This document shows, one piece after another, positions 5,020 to 5,463 of a stretch of DNA of 5,463 nucleotides; position 1 is the first letter of the stretch; each line of letters starts with the position of its first letter. The stretch is taken from NCBI GenBank assembly GCA_946183755.1, contig CAMHCZ010000120.1, positions 1 through 5,463 on the forward strand, written 5' to 3'. Under the pieces are notes generated by a model, which saw only the letters and a list, made by a program, of their open reading frames with translations, had not been told where the DNA came from and made no database searches. The translations under genes and the position numbers were made by a program. Source of the DNA: an uncultured bacterium. GTDB lineage: Bacteria > Bacteroidota > Bacteroidia > Bacteroidales > Paludibacteraceae.

Positions 5020-5463
5020 TTATTCATTCCATATCTTCCATGCCGCCACAGCCTGGCCGTGGAGCATCTCCAGTCCGTTCTTTATAGCCGCGCCCTGCTT
5101 CTCGCCCTTCTCCAGGAAGAGTGTCTTGGCTGGGTTGTATATCAAGTCGTAGAGCAGATGCTTGTCGGTTATGCACTCGTAAGGTATGTCCGGACAAGCG
5201 TCCACTGGGTACATGCCGAGCGGCGTGCAGTTCACTATCAGCGTGTACTCTGCCATAATGTCGGCGTTTATATCCTCGTAGCTGAACTGTCCGTCCTTAG
5301 GCGTGCGCGACACGAAGCGGAAGTCGATGCCGTTCTTCCTAAGCACATACGCCACTGCCTTCGACGCGCCTCCTGTGCCCAGCACGAGTGCCTTAGTGTG
5401 CCAAGGCTTGAGCAGAGGCTTGAGCGAGTTCTCGAATCCTATGGCGTCGGTGTTATAGCCTGT
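5020..5463 (-). CDS. aroE: Shikimate dehydrogenase, C-terminal part (runs off right edge)
   Basis: The frame is open from base 5463 to the TAA at 5020-5022, giving the last 147 residues of AroE, roughly 60 percent of the enzyme. It catalyses NADPH-dependent reduction of 3-dehydroshikimate to shikimate in aromatic amino-acid synthesis. The fragment begins TGYNTDAIGFENSL, which holds the conserved Asn and Asp of the shikimate site. Next comes the nucleotide loop LGTGGASKAV, the SRTP segment at the NADP phosphate site, then VNCTPLGM, YDLIYNPAKT and NGLEMLHGQAVAAWKIW. All are canonical and in order, so the gene appears intact as far as it is seen. A GTG at 5383-5385 could be mistaken for the start, but the frame and homology continue upstream of it. 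The secreted-protein gene follows after 19 bases, which suggests co-transcription. Confidence 0.95.
   Translation of the reverse strand, partial: TGYNTDAIGFENSLKPLLKPWHTKALVLGTGGASKAVAYVLRKNGIDFRFVSRTPKDGQFSYEDINADIMAEYTLIVNCTPLGMYPVDACPDIPYECITDKHLLYDLIYNPAKTLFLEKGEKQGAAIKNGLEMLHGQAVAAWKIWNE

Noticed and set aside
5020..5385. aroE read as a short gene starting at the GTG at 5383-5385.
   Set aside because: Upstream codons to the window edge encode the conserved GYNTD shikimate-site segment in frame, so the GTG is internal.
1..5463. CRISPR arrays, tRNA/rRNA genes, insertion sequences, riboswitches.
   Set aside because: No regularly spaced repeats, cloverleaf-like sequences, transposase motifs or terminal repeats were seen on reading both strands by eye.

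Overview
The window looks like chromosome of a Bacteroidota (Bacteroidales) bacterium, probably Prevotella- or Bacteroides-like. Three things point there. The start codons have A/T-rich leaders without Shine-Dalgarno sequences. Three genes are preceded by a match to the Bacteroidota housekeeping promoter (TAnnTTTG, with a -33 TTTG in the best case). The FabI, YciO and glutathione peroxidase proteins also have the look of that phylum. Genus is not determinable from this sequence.

Left edge (1-341): the first 38 codons of a minus-strand DUF262/GmrSD-type gene, a family of modification-dependent restriction and phage-defence proteins, run off the window. An A/T-rich, gene-free 5' region follows, with two small palindromes, then a strong hairpin terminator that closes the next operon. 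This A/T-rich end is the only part that looks accessory.

Centre-left (342-2155): a compact minus-strand operon reads GNAT acetyltransferase, FGE/SUMF1-fold protein, a 48-residue two-helix membrane protein, then a stand-alone HD hydrolase of the (p)ppGpp-hydrolase type. A promoter at about 2148-2179 precedes it and the terminator at 282-320 ends it. The FGE-like gene starts in a TAATG overlap with the acetyltransferase stop. The small gene starts three bases after the FGE-like stop. The combined job of the four genes is unknown.

Centre (2138-2907): a divergent intergenic region leads to a plus-strand, thioredoxin-type glutathione peroxidase, which ends at a bidirectional terminator shared with the convergent yciO gene.

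Right (2913-5463): minus-strand core genes read aroE (3' part), a secreted protein of unknown function, fabI, then yciO. fabI and yciO each have their own promoter element. The fabI terminator's T-tract overlaps the -33 box of the yciO promoter. Several start codons were moved inward from the longest open frame because the promoter element, signal peptide or family N-terminus requires it.

No RNA genes, insertion sequences or CRISPR arrays were seen. No complete novel system can be claimed. The best leads are the GNAT/FGE-like/small-membrane-protein/HD operon and the DUF262 gene cut off at the left edge.
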